This document shows positions 5,853 through 12,522 of a stretch of 13,710 nucleotides of DNA, in pieces. Under the pieces are notes generated by a model that had not been told where the DNA came from, did no database searches, and saw only the letters and a list, made by a program, of their open reading frames with translations. How positions within the stretch are numbered: the stretch's first letter is position 1; every line of letters starts with the position of its first letter. This DNA comes from an uncultured Lachnospiraceae bacterium. Its GTDB lineage: Bacteria > Bacillota > Clostridia > Lachnospirales > Lachnospiraceae. The position numbers were made by a program, and so were the translations under genes. Location: assembly GCA_902767235.1 (NCBI GenBank), contig CACXGR010000125.1, positions 1-13,710 of the forward strand. Reading direction: 5' to 3'.

Positions 5853-6233
5853 ATGCCTCATACGGATACCAATATCAGCAGAGACGCCCTGCGCAGCTAC
5901 GGAATGCAGCCGTCCGGGCGGCAGGACAGCAGACAGCGGGGAAAGGAAGCGGACAAGGAGAGGCGCTTCATGGTCTATGGAGACGCGGCGGTCAATCCCG
6001 CGAAGGTCTATGTGGATGTGCTGGCGGAGTTTACGAGGGAGGGCGTCATGATGCCCTGCCGGATCACCTGGGAGGACGGGCGCAAATATACGATCGACCG
6101 CGTCAAGAAATGCGAGCGCCGGGCCAGCCGGCGGGCCGGCGGAATGGGGCTCATGTACACCTGCATGGTGGGCGGGCATGAGGTAAACCTGTTCTACGAG
6201 GAGAACATGCGGTGGTTTGTTACGAGAAAATGA
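5853..6233 (+). CDS. Unknown 126-residue protein downstream of Y-family polymerase
   Basis: I do not recognise this protein with confidence. AGGAGG (5841-5846) sits 6 bases before the ATG at 5853, and the gene follows the polymerase after 70 bases with no terminator between, so it should share the SOS-type promoter. Residues 1-38 are polar and charged (SGRQDSRQRGKEADKERR) and probably disordered. Residues about 38-126 look like a small beta-rich domain: KVYVDVLAEF, MMPCRITWEDGRKYTIDRV, LMYTCMVGGHEVNLFYEENMRWFV. The pattern W-x-GrxYxVxxV followed by a closing RWFV resembles small barrel domains linked to Y-family polymerases in actinobacteria (DUF6504-type), but that is only an impression. A role as polymerase accessory is inferred from position alone. 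There is no signal peptide or membrane segment. Confidence 0.75.
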   Translation: MPHTDTNISRDALRSYGMQPSGRQDSRQRGKEADKERRFMVYGDAAVNPAKVYVDVLAEFTREGVMMPCRITWEDGRKYTIDRVKKCERRASRRAGGMGLMYTCMVGGHEVNLFYEENMRWFVTRK

Positions 6234-6263
6234 TATAAATATTTCATAAAAATTACAGAACGC

Positions 6264-6292
6264 TTCAATAATTGTTACAAATATGTTATACT
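6264..6292 (+). promoter_or_regulatory. Extended -10 promoter of the NlpC/P60-barnase operon
   Basis: TGT-TATACT (6284-6292) gives an extended -10, with a weak -35 (TTCAAT, 6264-6269) 17 bases upstream. It lies in an AT-rich stretch just before the secreted hydrolase gene, in a neighbourhood that is otherwise GC-rich. Confidence 0.5.
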
Positions 6293-6328
6293 CTGCGTAG
6301 AACGATATAATTTGCGCGGAGACTACAT

Positions 6329-7498
6329 ATGAAGACAAAATTTGCAGCGATTATTGGAATGATCATAATACTGTCATCGGCGGCGTTCCCTGTACAGGCG
6401 GCGTCTGCCGGCGTCATGCGGTCCGGGCCGGCGGCCGCGGAAAGTGCGGCGGCCCTGGGAGAGATCGATTTTCACTATCTCGGAAACGGATGGAATTACC
6501 GGGAAGGAAACTGGTATTATGTGCGCGGCGGAAAGGCTGTGACAGGCTGGGTCAGGGACGCCGGCAAGTGGTATTACCTGGCCGGGGACGGGAAAATGAA
6601 GACCGGCTGGATCAAGGACGACGGAAAGTGGTACTATCTGAACAAGAGCGGCGCGATGCGCACCGGCTGGGTCAAGGACGACGGAAAGTGGTACTATCTC
6701 AAAAAGAACGGGGCGATGGTCACCGGATGGCTCAGACTGAAGGGCAATTGGTACTACATGAATGCCAGCGGGAAGGGAATGACCGGCTGGGTGAAGGTCA
6801 AGGGCAAATGGTACTATATGAAACGCAATGGCGTGATGATGCGGAGCAGCTTCCTCAGGATCGGTGGGAAGACCTATTATCTGTCGAAGAGCGGTGCAAG
6901 ATGCACCGGAAGGATCACGCTGAAGGGGAAGACCTACTGTTTCCGCACAGACGGGACGCTGGACCGGGAAGCGACGCAGAAAGCCAACGCAAAGCCGGCC
7001 GTGACGGCCGCTCAGGAAACGAAGACATCCGGTGCGGCGGCCGGCGCCGCCCAGGCGACATCGGCGGCGAAGACCGTTACAGCGAAAGACAGCGCTGCCG
7101 CCGGAAGTAAAACGTCCTCCGCTCAGAAGGCGAAAAAGGAGAAGACGAAAGGCGAGCAGGTGGCAGAGTATGCGCTTCAATTTGTCGGGAATCCCTATGT
7201 GTACGGCGGATGCAGCCTGACGCACGGAACGGATTGTTCCGGCTTTGTAATGCTCATCTATCAGCACTTCGGCATCAGCCTGCCGCACTATGATGCGGCA
7301 ATACGGCAGAAAGGAAAGAGAGTGCCGTCGCTCGCACAGGCGAAGGCCGGAGACGTGATCTGCTATTACGGACATGTCGCCATTTACCTCGGAGACGGAA
7401 GGATCGTGCACGCATCCAACAGGCGCGACGGGATCAAGATCAGCGAGAGAGCGGATTACAGGACGATCGCGGACATAAGGAGAATGTTTGACGAATAA
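6329..7498 (+). CDS. Secreted NlpC/P60 peptidoglycan hydrolase with cell-wall-binding repeats
   Basis: A 389-residue exported protein. Residues 1-24 are a signal peptide (MKTKFAAIIG start, cleavage likely after VQA). About 53-209 holds tandem 20-residue cell-wall/choline-binding-type repeats of pattern GW-x5-GKWYYL-x3-G-x-M-x-T, five clear copies plus degenerate ones at each end. About 210-275 is an A/K/T-rich linker. About 276-389 is an NlpC/P60 domain with catalytic C303 (GTDCSGFV), H349 (YYGHVAIYL) and H361 (IVHAS). Such enzymes cut peptide stems of peptidoglycan, usually at D-Glu-(meso-)DAP, and the repeats anchor them to the wall. GGAG lies 7 bases before the ATG at 6329. No terminator separates it from the barnase gene 60 bases downstream, so it heads a probable four-gene transcript. 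Confidence 0.92.
   Translation: MKTKFAAIIGMIIILSSAAFPVQAASAGVMRSGPAAAESAAALGEIDFHYLGNGWNYREGNWYYVRGGKAVTGWVRDAGKWYYLAGDGKMKTGWIKDDGKWYYLNKSGAMRTGWVKDDGKWYYLKKNGAMVTGWLRLKGNWYYMNASGKGMTGWVKVKGKWYYMKRNGVMMRSSFLRIGGKTYYLSKSGARCTGRITLKGKTYCFRTDGTLDREATQKANAKPAVTAAQETKTSGAAAGAAQATSAAKTVTAKDSAAAGSKTSSAQKAKKEKTKGEQVAEYALQFVGNPYVYGGCSLTHGTDCSGFVMLIYQHFGISLPHYDAAIRQKGKRVPSLAQAKAGDVICYYGHVAIYLGDGRIVHASNRRDGIKISERADYRTIADIRRMFDE
6485..6955 (+). repeat. 60-bp coding tandem repeats (cell-wall-binding modules)
   Basis: The 20-residue GW...KWYY modules are visible as 60-base repeats in the DNA. The two middle copies (about 6605-6720) are nearly identical, sharing CAAGGACGACGGAAAGTGG, which suggests recent duplication or gene conversion. 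Outer copies are diverged. Copy number could vary between strains. Confidence 0.8.
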
Positions 7499-7558
7499 GC
7501 CCGGCACGGACCCTGCATAAAGGAGCCCCTGCCGGCTGAGCCGCACGGAGGTGTTTTC

Positions 7559-8155
7559 ATGATAAAAATGTTCGCAAAACCTGGTCCTGATCCCGGCAGA
7601 CGGATCAGGAGCCGATGGCTGTGCCTCTTTCTGGTGCTCATCATGGCAGTCTGCCTGCTGGCCGGATGCGGCAGCCCTCAAGGCGGAGATCCGCAGGAAA
7701 ATGCAGCTGAACTCGTATCGGTGGCCGATGGACCGCAGGAGGAAGAAGCGTCACAGGACGGACAAACCGGCGGGTATACAGAAAGCGGTCAAAGTCAAAA
7801 TACCCAGACAGAAGGCAAACCGGCGATCGACGAGAACGGCAGCTACAGCTCCAAGGAGGATGTGGCGCTCTACATCCATACCTACGGGAAACTTCCCCCC
7901 AACTACATAACGAAGAAGGAGGCCGGAAAGCTCGGATGGCAGGGCGGCTCAGTGGAGCAGTATGCACCCGGAAAATGTATAGGCGGGAGCCGCTTCGGCA
8001 ATTATGAGGGCCTTCTGCCGGAGGGAAACTATAAGGAGTGCGATATAGATACACTCGGGAAGAAGAGCCGGGGGGCCAAGAGACTCGTCTATTCCGACGA
8101 CGGAAGGATCTACTATACGGAGGATCATTTTGAATCCTTCACGCAGCTGTACTGA
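7559..8155 (+). CDS. Barnase-family ribonuclease on a lipoprotein signal peptide
   Basis: A 198-residue protein. Residues 1-36 form a lipoprotein signal (positive RRIRSR, hydrophobic LCLFLVLIMAVCLL, lipobox LAGC with C37). About 38-92 is an acidic Q/G/E/S linker. About 93-198 is a barnase domain following barnase almost residue for residue: LPPNYITKKEAGKLGW, APGKCIGGSRFGNYEGLLP, RLVYSDDGRIYYTEDHFESFT. Functional residues are present: K111, E160 (general base, barnase E73), R171 and R175 (R83, R87) and H190 (general acid, H102), so an active RNase is expected. CGGAGG lies 7 bases before the ATG at 7559. The barstar gene starts 33 bases downstream. Export plus lipidation would place the enzyme on the outer membrane face or, if released, outside the cell. 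Biological target unknown. Confidence 0.92.
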   Translation: MIKMFAKPGPDPGRRIRSRWLCLFLVLIMAVCLLAGCGSPQGGDPQENAAELVSVADGPQEEEASQDGQTGGYTESGQSQNTQTEGKPAIDENGSYSSKEDVALYIHTYGKLPPNYITKKEAGKLGWQGGSVEQYAPGKCIGGSRFGNYEGLLPEGNYKECDIDTLGKKSRGAKRLVYSDDGRIYYTEDHFESFTQLY

Positions 8156-8188
8156 CAATCGCACATGTTCTGGAAGGAGCAGCCGCAA

Positions 8189-8470
8189 ATGGACAGAGAG
8201 TATACGATCGATATGAGAGGGGTGGACACCCGGAGAGAGCTGCACGAAAGGATCATGCAGGTCCTTCCGCTCCCGGACTGGTACGGCAGGAATCTGGATG
8301 CGCTGTATGATATGCTGACAGAGCCGAGATTCGGAGAGGGATGCGTGATCCGTTTTACAGGGTGTGAAGAACTGAAGGAGAGCATGCCGCGATATCTCAT
8401 GGCAATGAAGCAGATGTGCAGCGCGGCGGCAGAGACCAATCCCGGCCTCACAGTGCTCTTTACGGACTAG
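8189..8470 (+). CDS. Barstar-family ribonuclease inhibitor
   Basis: A 93-residue cytoplasmic protein; B. amyloliquefaciens barstar has 90. The binding helix LPLPDWYGRNLDALYDMLT (about residues 26-44) matches barstar LALPEYYGENLDALWDCLT. It retains the key D37 and D41 (barstar D35 and D39), with W31 and Y40 at the positions of barstar Y29 and W38. Barstar blocks the RNase active site and protects the producing cell from enzyme that folds before export. The ATG at 8189 is chosen over 8165 because AAGGAG (8174-8179) lies 9 bases before it, inside the longer frame. Its position directly after the barnase gene makes the pair certain in role even though residues have diverged. The C-terminus (LTVLFTD) matches the final strand of barstar. 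Confidence 0.92.
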   Translation: MDREYTIDMRGVDTRRELHERIMQVLPLPDWYGRNLDALYDMLTEPRFGEGCVIRFTGCEELKESMPRYLMAMKQMCSAAAETNPGLTVLFTD

Positions 8471-8498
8471 AGGACAAAGAAGACGGAGAGGTATTTCT

Positions 8499-9212
8499 GT
8501 GCGGAACGAACGTGTAGTGGTCATTACGGATATTCACGGATGTTATGACGAGATGAGGCAGCTCCTGGACAAGCTGTCCTTTGACAAAGGCCATGACAGA
8601 CTGATCAATCTGGGGGATACCATTGACCGCGGACCCAAGATCTATGAGGTGTTTGAATTCCTCCGGGATCTCAAGGAGGAGATGGGAGAGCGCTGCGTAC
8701 TGATCAAAGGCAACCATGAGCAGATGATGCTGGACGCAACATCGGCAGAGAGAAACCGGCGGTACAAGGACCTGTGGTACATGAACAGCGGTGAAAAGAC
8801 CGTGTTTGCATTCATCGGCCACAAGCACAGGATCAATGAGTTCCGCGAGTGGTATGAACAGATGCCTTATTACTATACCGATGAGCGGTTTATCTGCGTA
8901 CACGCCTGTCTGAAGGATGAAGATCCGGAGAAGAATGAGCGGGAGACGCTGATCTGGGGGCGCGACACGGACTACGCCGGGAAACTTGTTCTGACGGGGC
9001 ACACGCCCTATCGGCTTCCGCTGTACTTTTGCGGCAGTTCGAAAGTGGGGGAGATCCGCGAAGGCGCCTGGGGAAGACTTCCCGGGAGCGGGATGATCGC
9101 CCTGGATACCGGCTGTGTGTTCGGCAACCGGCTGACCGGGATGGTGATCGAAGAGGACCGGTTCAAGGTCGAATCTGTCGCGTCGACAGTCATGGCGGGA
9201 CGGCGCGGATGA
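8499..9212 (+). CDS. PP2A-like metallophosphatase
   Basis: A 237-residue calcineurin-type phosphoesterase with all metal motifs in order: D11-x-H13 (ITDIHGCY), GDTIDRG (39-45), GNHE (71-74), CVHA (133-136) and GHTP (167-170). The order and spacing are those of bacterial PrpA/PrpE- or ApaH-like phosphatases, which hydrolyse phosphoproteins or dinucleoside polyphosphates. I cannot choose a substrate. The start is a GTG at 8499, supported by GGAGAGG (8485-8491) 7 bases upstream. The barstar stop is 28 bases before it, so it belongs to the same operon; its link to the RNase pair is unclear. A strong terminator follows 20 bases after the stop. Confidence 0.88.
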   Translation: MRNERVVVITDIHGCYDEMRQLLDKLSFDKGHDRLINLGDTIDRGPKIYEVFEFLRDLKEEMGERCVLIKGNHEQMMLDATSAERNRRYKDLWYMNSGEKTVFAFIGHKHRINEFREWYEQMPYYYTDERFICVHACLKDEDPEKNERETLIWGRDTDYAGKLVLTGHTPYRLPLYFCGSSKVGEIREGAWGRLPGSGMIALDTGCVFGNRLTGMVIEEDRFKVESVASTVMAGRRG

Positions 9213-9228
9213 GGGCCGCCCTGGCTGA

Positions 9229-9280
9229 AAAAGCTTCTTAGTGCAAAGACTTGTCAATAGTCTGCACTAAGAAGCTTTTC
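9229..9280. terminator. Bidirectional terminator between metallophosphatase and metY
   Basis: A 17-base left arm (9229-9245) pairs with AGAAGC-containing bases at 9264-9279. After a 2-base AA bulge, AGACT (9247-9251) pairs with AGTCT (9259-9263). The right side ends in CTTTTC and the left in an A-run, so it works in both directions. Confidence 0.85.
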
Positions 9281-9328
9281 TGATGGGCGATCATATGGGA
9301 GCGGGCCGCTGCGCGCGGCGCCCCGGCT

Positions 9329-10597
9329 TTATCCGAGCGCCTGCTCGATATCCGCGATGATATCCTTTACATTCTCGATGCCGACGGAGAGACGGATCAG
9401 ATCCGGTCCTACGCCGCCCGCGATCAGCTCTTCGTCCGTGAGCTGGCGGTGCGTGGAATTGGCGGGGTGAAGGACGCAGGTGTGAGCGTCGGCCACATGC
9501 GTAGCGATCATGGCGACTTTGAGACGCTTCATGAAGGCTTCTGCCGCGGCTCTGCCGCCCTTAAGGCCAAAGGAGATGACGCCGCAGGTCCCGTCCGGCA
9601 TATATTTTTTCGCTCTCTCGTAGTACTTGTCGCCGGGAAGTCCGGGATAGGTGACCCAAGCCACCTTCTCGTGGCCGCTGAGGTATTCCGCCACTTTCTG
9701 TGCGTTCTCACAGTGCCTGGGCATGCGCACAGCGAGGGACTCGATGCCGAGATTGAGCAGGAATGCGTTCATGGGCGCCTGGATCGAGCCGAAGTCTCTC
9801 ATCAGCTGGGCGGTGCACTTGGTGATGAAAGCGCCGCCGAGGCCGAATTTCTCCGCATAGGTGATCCCATGATAGGATTCATCAGGCGTGGTCAGTCCGG
9901 GGAACTTGTCGGCGTGAGCCATCCAGTCGAACTTTCCGCCGTCGATGATGGCGCCGCCGACGGTGGCGTCGTGTCCGTCCAAATACTTGGTAGTGGAGTG
10001 AGTGACGATATCAGCGCCCCATTCGATCGGTCTGCAGTTGATGGGCGTCGCGAAGGTATTGTCGACGATCAGCGGAACACCGTGGGCGTGCGCGGCCTTG
10101 GCAAAGCGCTCGATATCGAAGACGACAAGGGCGGGATTGGCGATGGTTTCGCCGAATACAGCCTTGGTGTTGGGCCGGAATGCTTTCTCAAGCTCCTCGT
10201 CACTGCAGTCGGGATCGACAAAAGTGAAGTCGATGCCCATCTTGCGCATGGTCACATTGAACAGATTGTAAGTGCCGCCGTAGATGGTGGAAGCACTGAC
10301 GATATGGTCTCCGCAGGTCGCGATATTGAAAACGCTGAAGAAATTGGCGGCCTGGCCGGAAGAAGTCAGCATACCGGCCGTTCCCCCTTCGAGAGCCGCC
10401 AGTTTGGCAGCCACCATGTCGTTCGTGGGATTCTGAAGGCGGGTATAGAAGTATCCCTCTGCTTCCAGATCAAAAAGCTTTCCCATGTCCTCACTGGTGT
10501 CGTACTTGAAGGTGGTGCTCTGGATGATCGGGATCATTCTGGGGTCACCGTTCTTGGGCGAGTATCCGGCCTGAATACACTTAGTTTCTCTTTCCAT
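9329..10597 (-). CDS. metY: O-acetylhomoserine sulfhydrylase (PLP-dependent)
   Basis: A 422-residue cytoplasmic PLP enzyme of the Cys/Met metabolism family. It makes homocysteine from O-acetylhomoserine and sulfide (or methanethiol) in methionine synthesis. The PLP lysine is K204 in THSTTKYLDGH. Other family strings are YTRLQNPTND, SSGQAANFF, IVDNTFATP, ADIVTHSTTK, RMPRHCENA and IRLSVGIENV. The acidic TRLQNPTND segment and the length above 420 fit the MetY/CysD branch rather than cystathionine gamma-synthase or beta-lyase (about 380-400). GGAGG lies 9 bases before the ATG at 10597. It is monocistronic, divergent from the pyrophosphatase, and no S-box or T-box leader fits in the short upstream region. 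Confidence 0.92.
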   Translation of the reverse strand: MERETKCIQAGYSPKNGDPRMIPIIQSTTFKYDTSEDMGKLFDLEAEGYFYTRLQNPTNDMVAAKLAALEGGTAGMLTSSGQAANFFSVFNIATCGDHIVSASTIYGGTYNLFNVTMRKMGIDFTFVDPDCSDEELEKAFRPNTKAVFGETIANPALVVFDIERFAKAAHAHGVPLIVDNTFATPINCRPIEWGADIVTHSTTKYLDGHDATVGGAIIDGGKFDWMAHADKFPGLTTPDESYHGITYAEKFGLGGAFITKCTAQLMRDFGSIQAPMNAFLLNLGIESLAVRMPRHCENAQKVAEYLSGHEKVAWVTYPGLPGDKYYERAKKYMPDGTCGVISFGLKGGRAAAEAFMKRLKVAMIATHVADAHTCVLHPANSTHRQLTDEELIAGGVGPDLIRLSVGIENVKDIIADIEQALG

Positions 10598-10667
10598 TTC
10601 TTCTTACCTCCGTTACTGCGTCATATTTGTCCGGAATATCAGGATGATATTCGGAACGTTCTGTTAT

Positions 10668-10683
10668 ACATCTTAAAAGATGT
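10668..10683. promoter_or_regulatory. 16-bp palindrome upstream of metY
   Basis: ACATCTT-AA-AAGATGT is a perfect palindrome about 70 bases before metY and 100 before the pyrophosphatase. It adjoins a TATAAC hexamer (minus strand) that could be the metY -10. Possible operator; the regulator is unknown. Confidence 0.35.
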
Positions 10684-10721
10684 TCGGCACGATGGCAATA
10701 AAAAATACTGTGCGGACCTCA

Positions 10722-10750
10722 TTGTACGGACAATTTGTAAATGGTATCAT
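10722..10750 (+). promoter_or_regulatory. Promoter of the pyrophosphatase gene
   Basis: TTGTAC (10722-10727), 17 bases, TATCAT (10745-10750) with a TGG extension before the -10. The -35 is part of an imperfect inverted repeat ATTGT-ACGG-ACAAT (10721-10734) that could also be an operator. Confidence 0.55.
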
Positions 10751-10782
10751 TATAACAACAAGCATAAATCGGGAGGTAATAC

Positions 10783-12423
10783 ATGGCACAGGACAACAAG
10801 ATCTATGTAACCGGACACAAGAATCCCCACGCGGATTCCGTCGCTGCGGCGGTCGCATATGCTGCCTACAAACAGGAAATGGGGATCGACGCGGTTCCCT
10901 GCGTGCTCGGGAGGATCAACAAGGAGTCCAAGTATCTTTTGAACCGCTTCGGCTTCGAGGAGCCCATGCTCTTGGAGACCGCGCAGGTCAGTCTCGCGGA
11001 AGTGGATCTGGCGGAGCCTTTTTCGATCACACCGGAGACGACGATCCTGGAAGCCGTCCATCTGATGGACACGCAGAAGAGAGAAGGATTTGCGGTCGTG
11101 GACGAAGATAAGCGGGTCATGGGCTGGGTGTCCAAATCGGACGTCGCCAAAATAGCGCTCAATGATACCAGTTACTCCCACAACATGCTCAAGGAGACGC
11201 CGACGGAATACTTTGCCAAGACCATCAACGGAAAGATCATCTATGACGATGACCAGCGGCACCTCAACGGCATGGTGAGCATACTGACATTGTCCAGCAA
11301 GGAGAACTTCGAGGCATATGATGTGAAGGACAGGATCGTCATCCTGGGCGGAAACGAGCGCGCCGAGAAGATCATGCTTGAAAAGGGCGCCGGCATGCTG
11401 ATCATTATCTGGGAGGACAGTGTGGATGACAGCGTTCTTCAGATGGCCAAGGAGCGCCACTGCACGATCATCACCTCCGGATACGGTGCGACGAATACTT
11501 CCAGATATCTGTATTTTTCCGCGCCCGTTCACATGATGATGACAAAGAACCCCATGAAGTTCTACGCCCATGAGCTGGCGGAGGACGCCGGCAAGAAGAT
11601 GGCCCGCACACAGTTCCGCTCCTTCCCGGTCGTGGATGAGAACGAGCGTCTGATGGGCTACGCGATGCGGTACCACATTCTCAACTACAATGACAAGCAG
11701 CTGATCCTGGTGGATCACAACGAGTTTTCGCAGTCGGTCAAGGGCATTGAGAAGGCGAGAGTGCTCGAGGTCATCGACCACCACCGTGTGACCGATTTCT
11801 CCACATCAAGACCTGTGAGCTTCAGAAATGAGATCGTGGGCAGCACCTGCACCATCATCGCGACGATCTTCAGAGAGAATCAGGTGCCGATCGAAGAGAA
11901 CCTCGCCGGACTGATGCTGGGCGGCCTTCTTTCGGATACCATGAACCTGCAGACACCGACGACGACGGATAAAGACAGACACACAGCCAACATACTGGCG
12001 GCGCTGGCCGGCCTGGATCTGGACCAGTTCGCGGAAGAGCTCTTCTCCCTGACAGAGGACGAAGGAGGATCTCTTGAAGAACTGATGAACCGCGATATCG
12101 TATTTGAGGATGTCATGGGCATGCGGCTCATGCTGCCCAAGGTAAATGTACCGCAGGTAGAGCCTTACAGAGACCGGGCCGAGGAGATGCAGCAGGCACT
12201 TGATATTTTGACCAAAAACAAGAATGCGGACCTGGGCATCCTGTCCATCACGTCCGCACTGGAGAACAAATCGATCCTGTATGCATCCGGCGACAAGTCG
12301 GCCTGGGTGTTCGAGGCCTATCCGGATGAGGAGGGCGAGCTGCACAGCGTTCACGACGGGCTTGTGTCGAGAAAGATGCAGATCCTGCCCCAGATCGCAA
12401 AGGTCATCAGCAAATACGCCTGA
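10783..12423 (+). CDS. ppaC: CBS/DRTGG-regulated family II manganese-dependent inorganic pyrophosphatase
   Basis: A 546-residue cytoplasmic enzyme hydrolysing PPi to phosphate. The DHH catalytic domain is split by a regulatory insert. Residues 1-75 carry GHKNPHADS. CBS motif 1 is at about 77-128, a DRTGG-like domain at about 135-245 and CBS motif 2 at about 247-303. The catalytic domain then resumes with VDHNE (D311), IDHH (D332-H334) and LLSDT (D385), and ends in the substrate-binding SRKMQ (529-533) of DHHA2. In characterised clostridial CBS-PPases the insert binds AMP/ADP (inhibitory) and ATP or diadenosine polyphosphates (activating). H16 replaces the usual metal-binding Asp of GHxNPDxDS, a notable oddity. 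GGGAGG sits 6 bases before the ATG. Monocistronic, with its own promoter and terminator. Confidence 0.93.
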   Translation: MAQDNKIYVTGHKNPHADSVAAAVAYAAYKQEMGIDAVPCVLGRINKESKYLLNRFGFEEPMLLETAQVSLAEVDLAEPFSITPETTILEAVHLMDTQKREGFAVVDEDKRVMGWVSKSDVAKIALNDTSYSHNMLKETPTEYFAKTINGKIIYDDDQRHLNGMVSILTLSSKENFEAYDVKDRIVILGGNERAEKIMLEKGAGMLIIIWEDSVDDSVLQMAKERHCTIITSGYGATNTSRYLYFSAPVHMMMTKNPMKFYAHELAEDAGKKMARTQFRSFPVVDENERLMGYAMRYHILNYNDKQLILVDHNEFSQSVKGIEKARVLEVIDHHRVTDFSTSRPVSFRNEIVGSTCTIIATIFRENQVPIEENLAGLMLGGLLSDTMNLQTPTTTDKDRHTANILAALAGLDLDQFAEELFSLTEDEGGSLEELMNRDIVFEDVMGMRLMLPKVNVPQVEPYRDRAEEMQQALDILTKNKNADLGILSITSALENKSILYASGDKSAWVFEAYPDEEGELHSVHDGLVSRKMQILPQIAKVISKYA

Positions 12424-12460
12424 TCCCGAAAGAGTGCGCGGCACCGATATATGAGACTGC

Positions 12461-12491
12461 AAATGCCCCGGCTTGACGCCGGGGCATTTTT
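12461..12491. terminator. Bidirectional terminator after pyrophosphatase gene
   Basis: A perfect 12-bp stem (12461-12472 and 12478-12489) with loop TTGAC is followed by Ts on the plus strand; As precede it for the minus strand. It also lies downstream of the convergent GH94 gene. Confidence 0.85.
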
Positions 12492-12522
12492 GAGGAGGAT
12501 ATGAAAACTTCGAAAAAAGATA

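Noticed and set aside
4343..5854. Minus-strand open frame of 503 codons opposite the polymerase
   Set aside because: No ribosome site or recognisable domain. It covers a well-supported polymerase and runs into its promoter region; high-GC third-position bias explains the lack of stops.
6485..6955. Regular 60-bp repeats as a possible CRISPR or non-coding array
   Set aside because: The repeats are in frame and encode GW/KWYY wall-binding modules; there are no unique spacers between constant repeats.
7499..7545. Hairpin AGCCCGGCA/TGCCGGCT between the NlpC/P60 and barnase genes
   Set aside because: The stem is imperfect and there is no T-run, so it is not a terminator; the genes probably stay in one transcript.
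6374..7681. Minus-strand open frame of 435 codons opposite the NlpC/P60 gene
   Set aside because: Its apparent repeats are the reverse complement of the wall-binding modules; no start signal.
9449..10810. Plus-strand open frame of 453 codons opposite metY
   Set aside because: Shadow of a full-length PLP enzyme; it also runs through the intergenic promoter region into the pyrophosphatase start.
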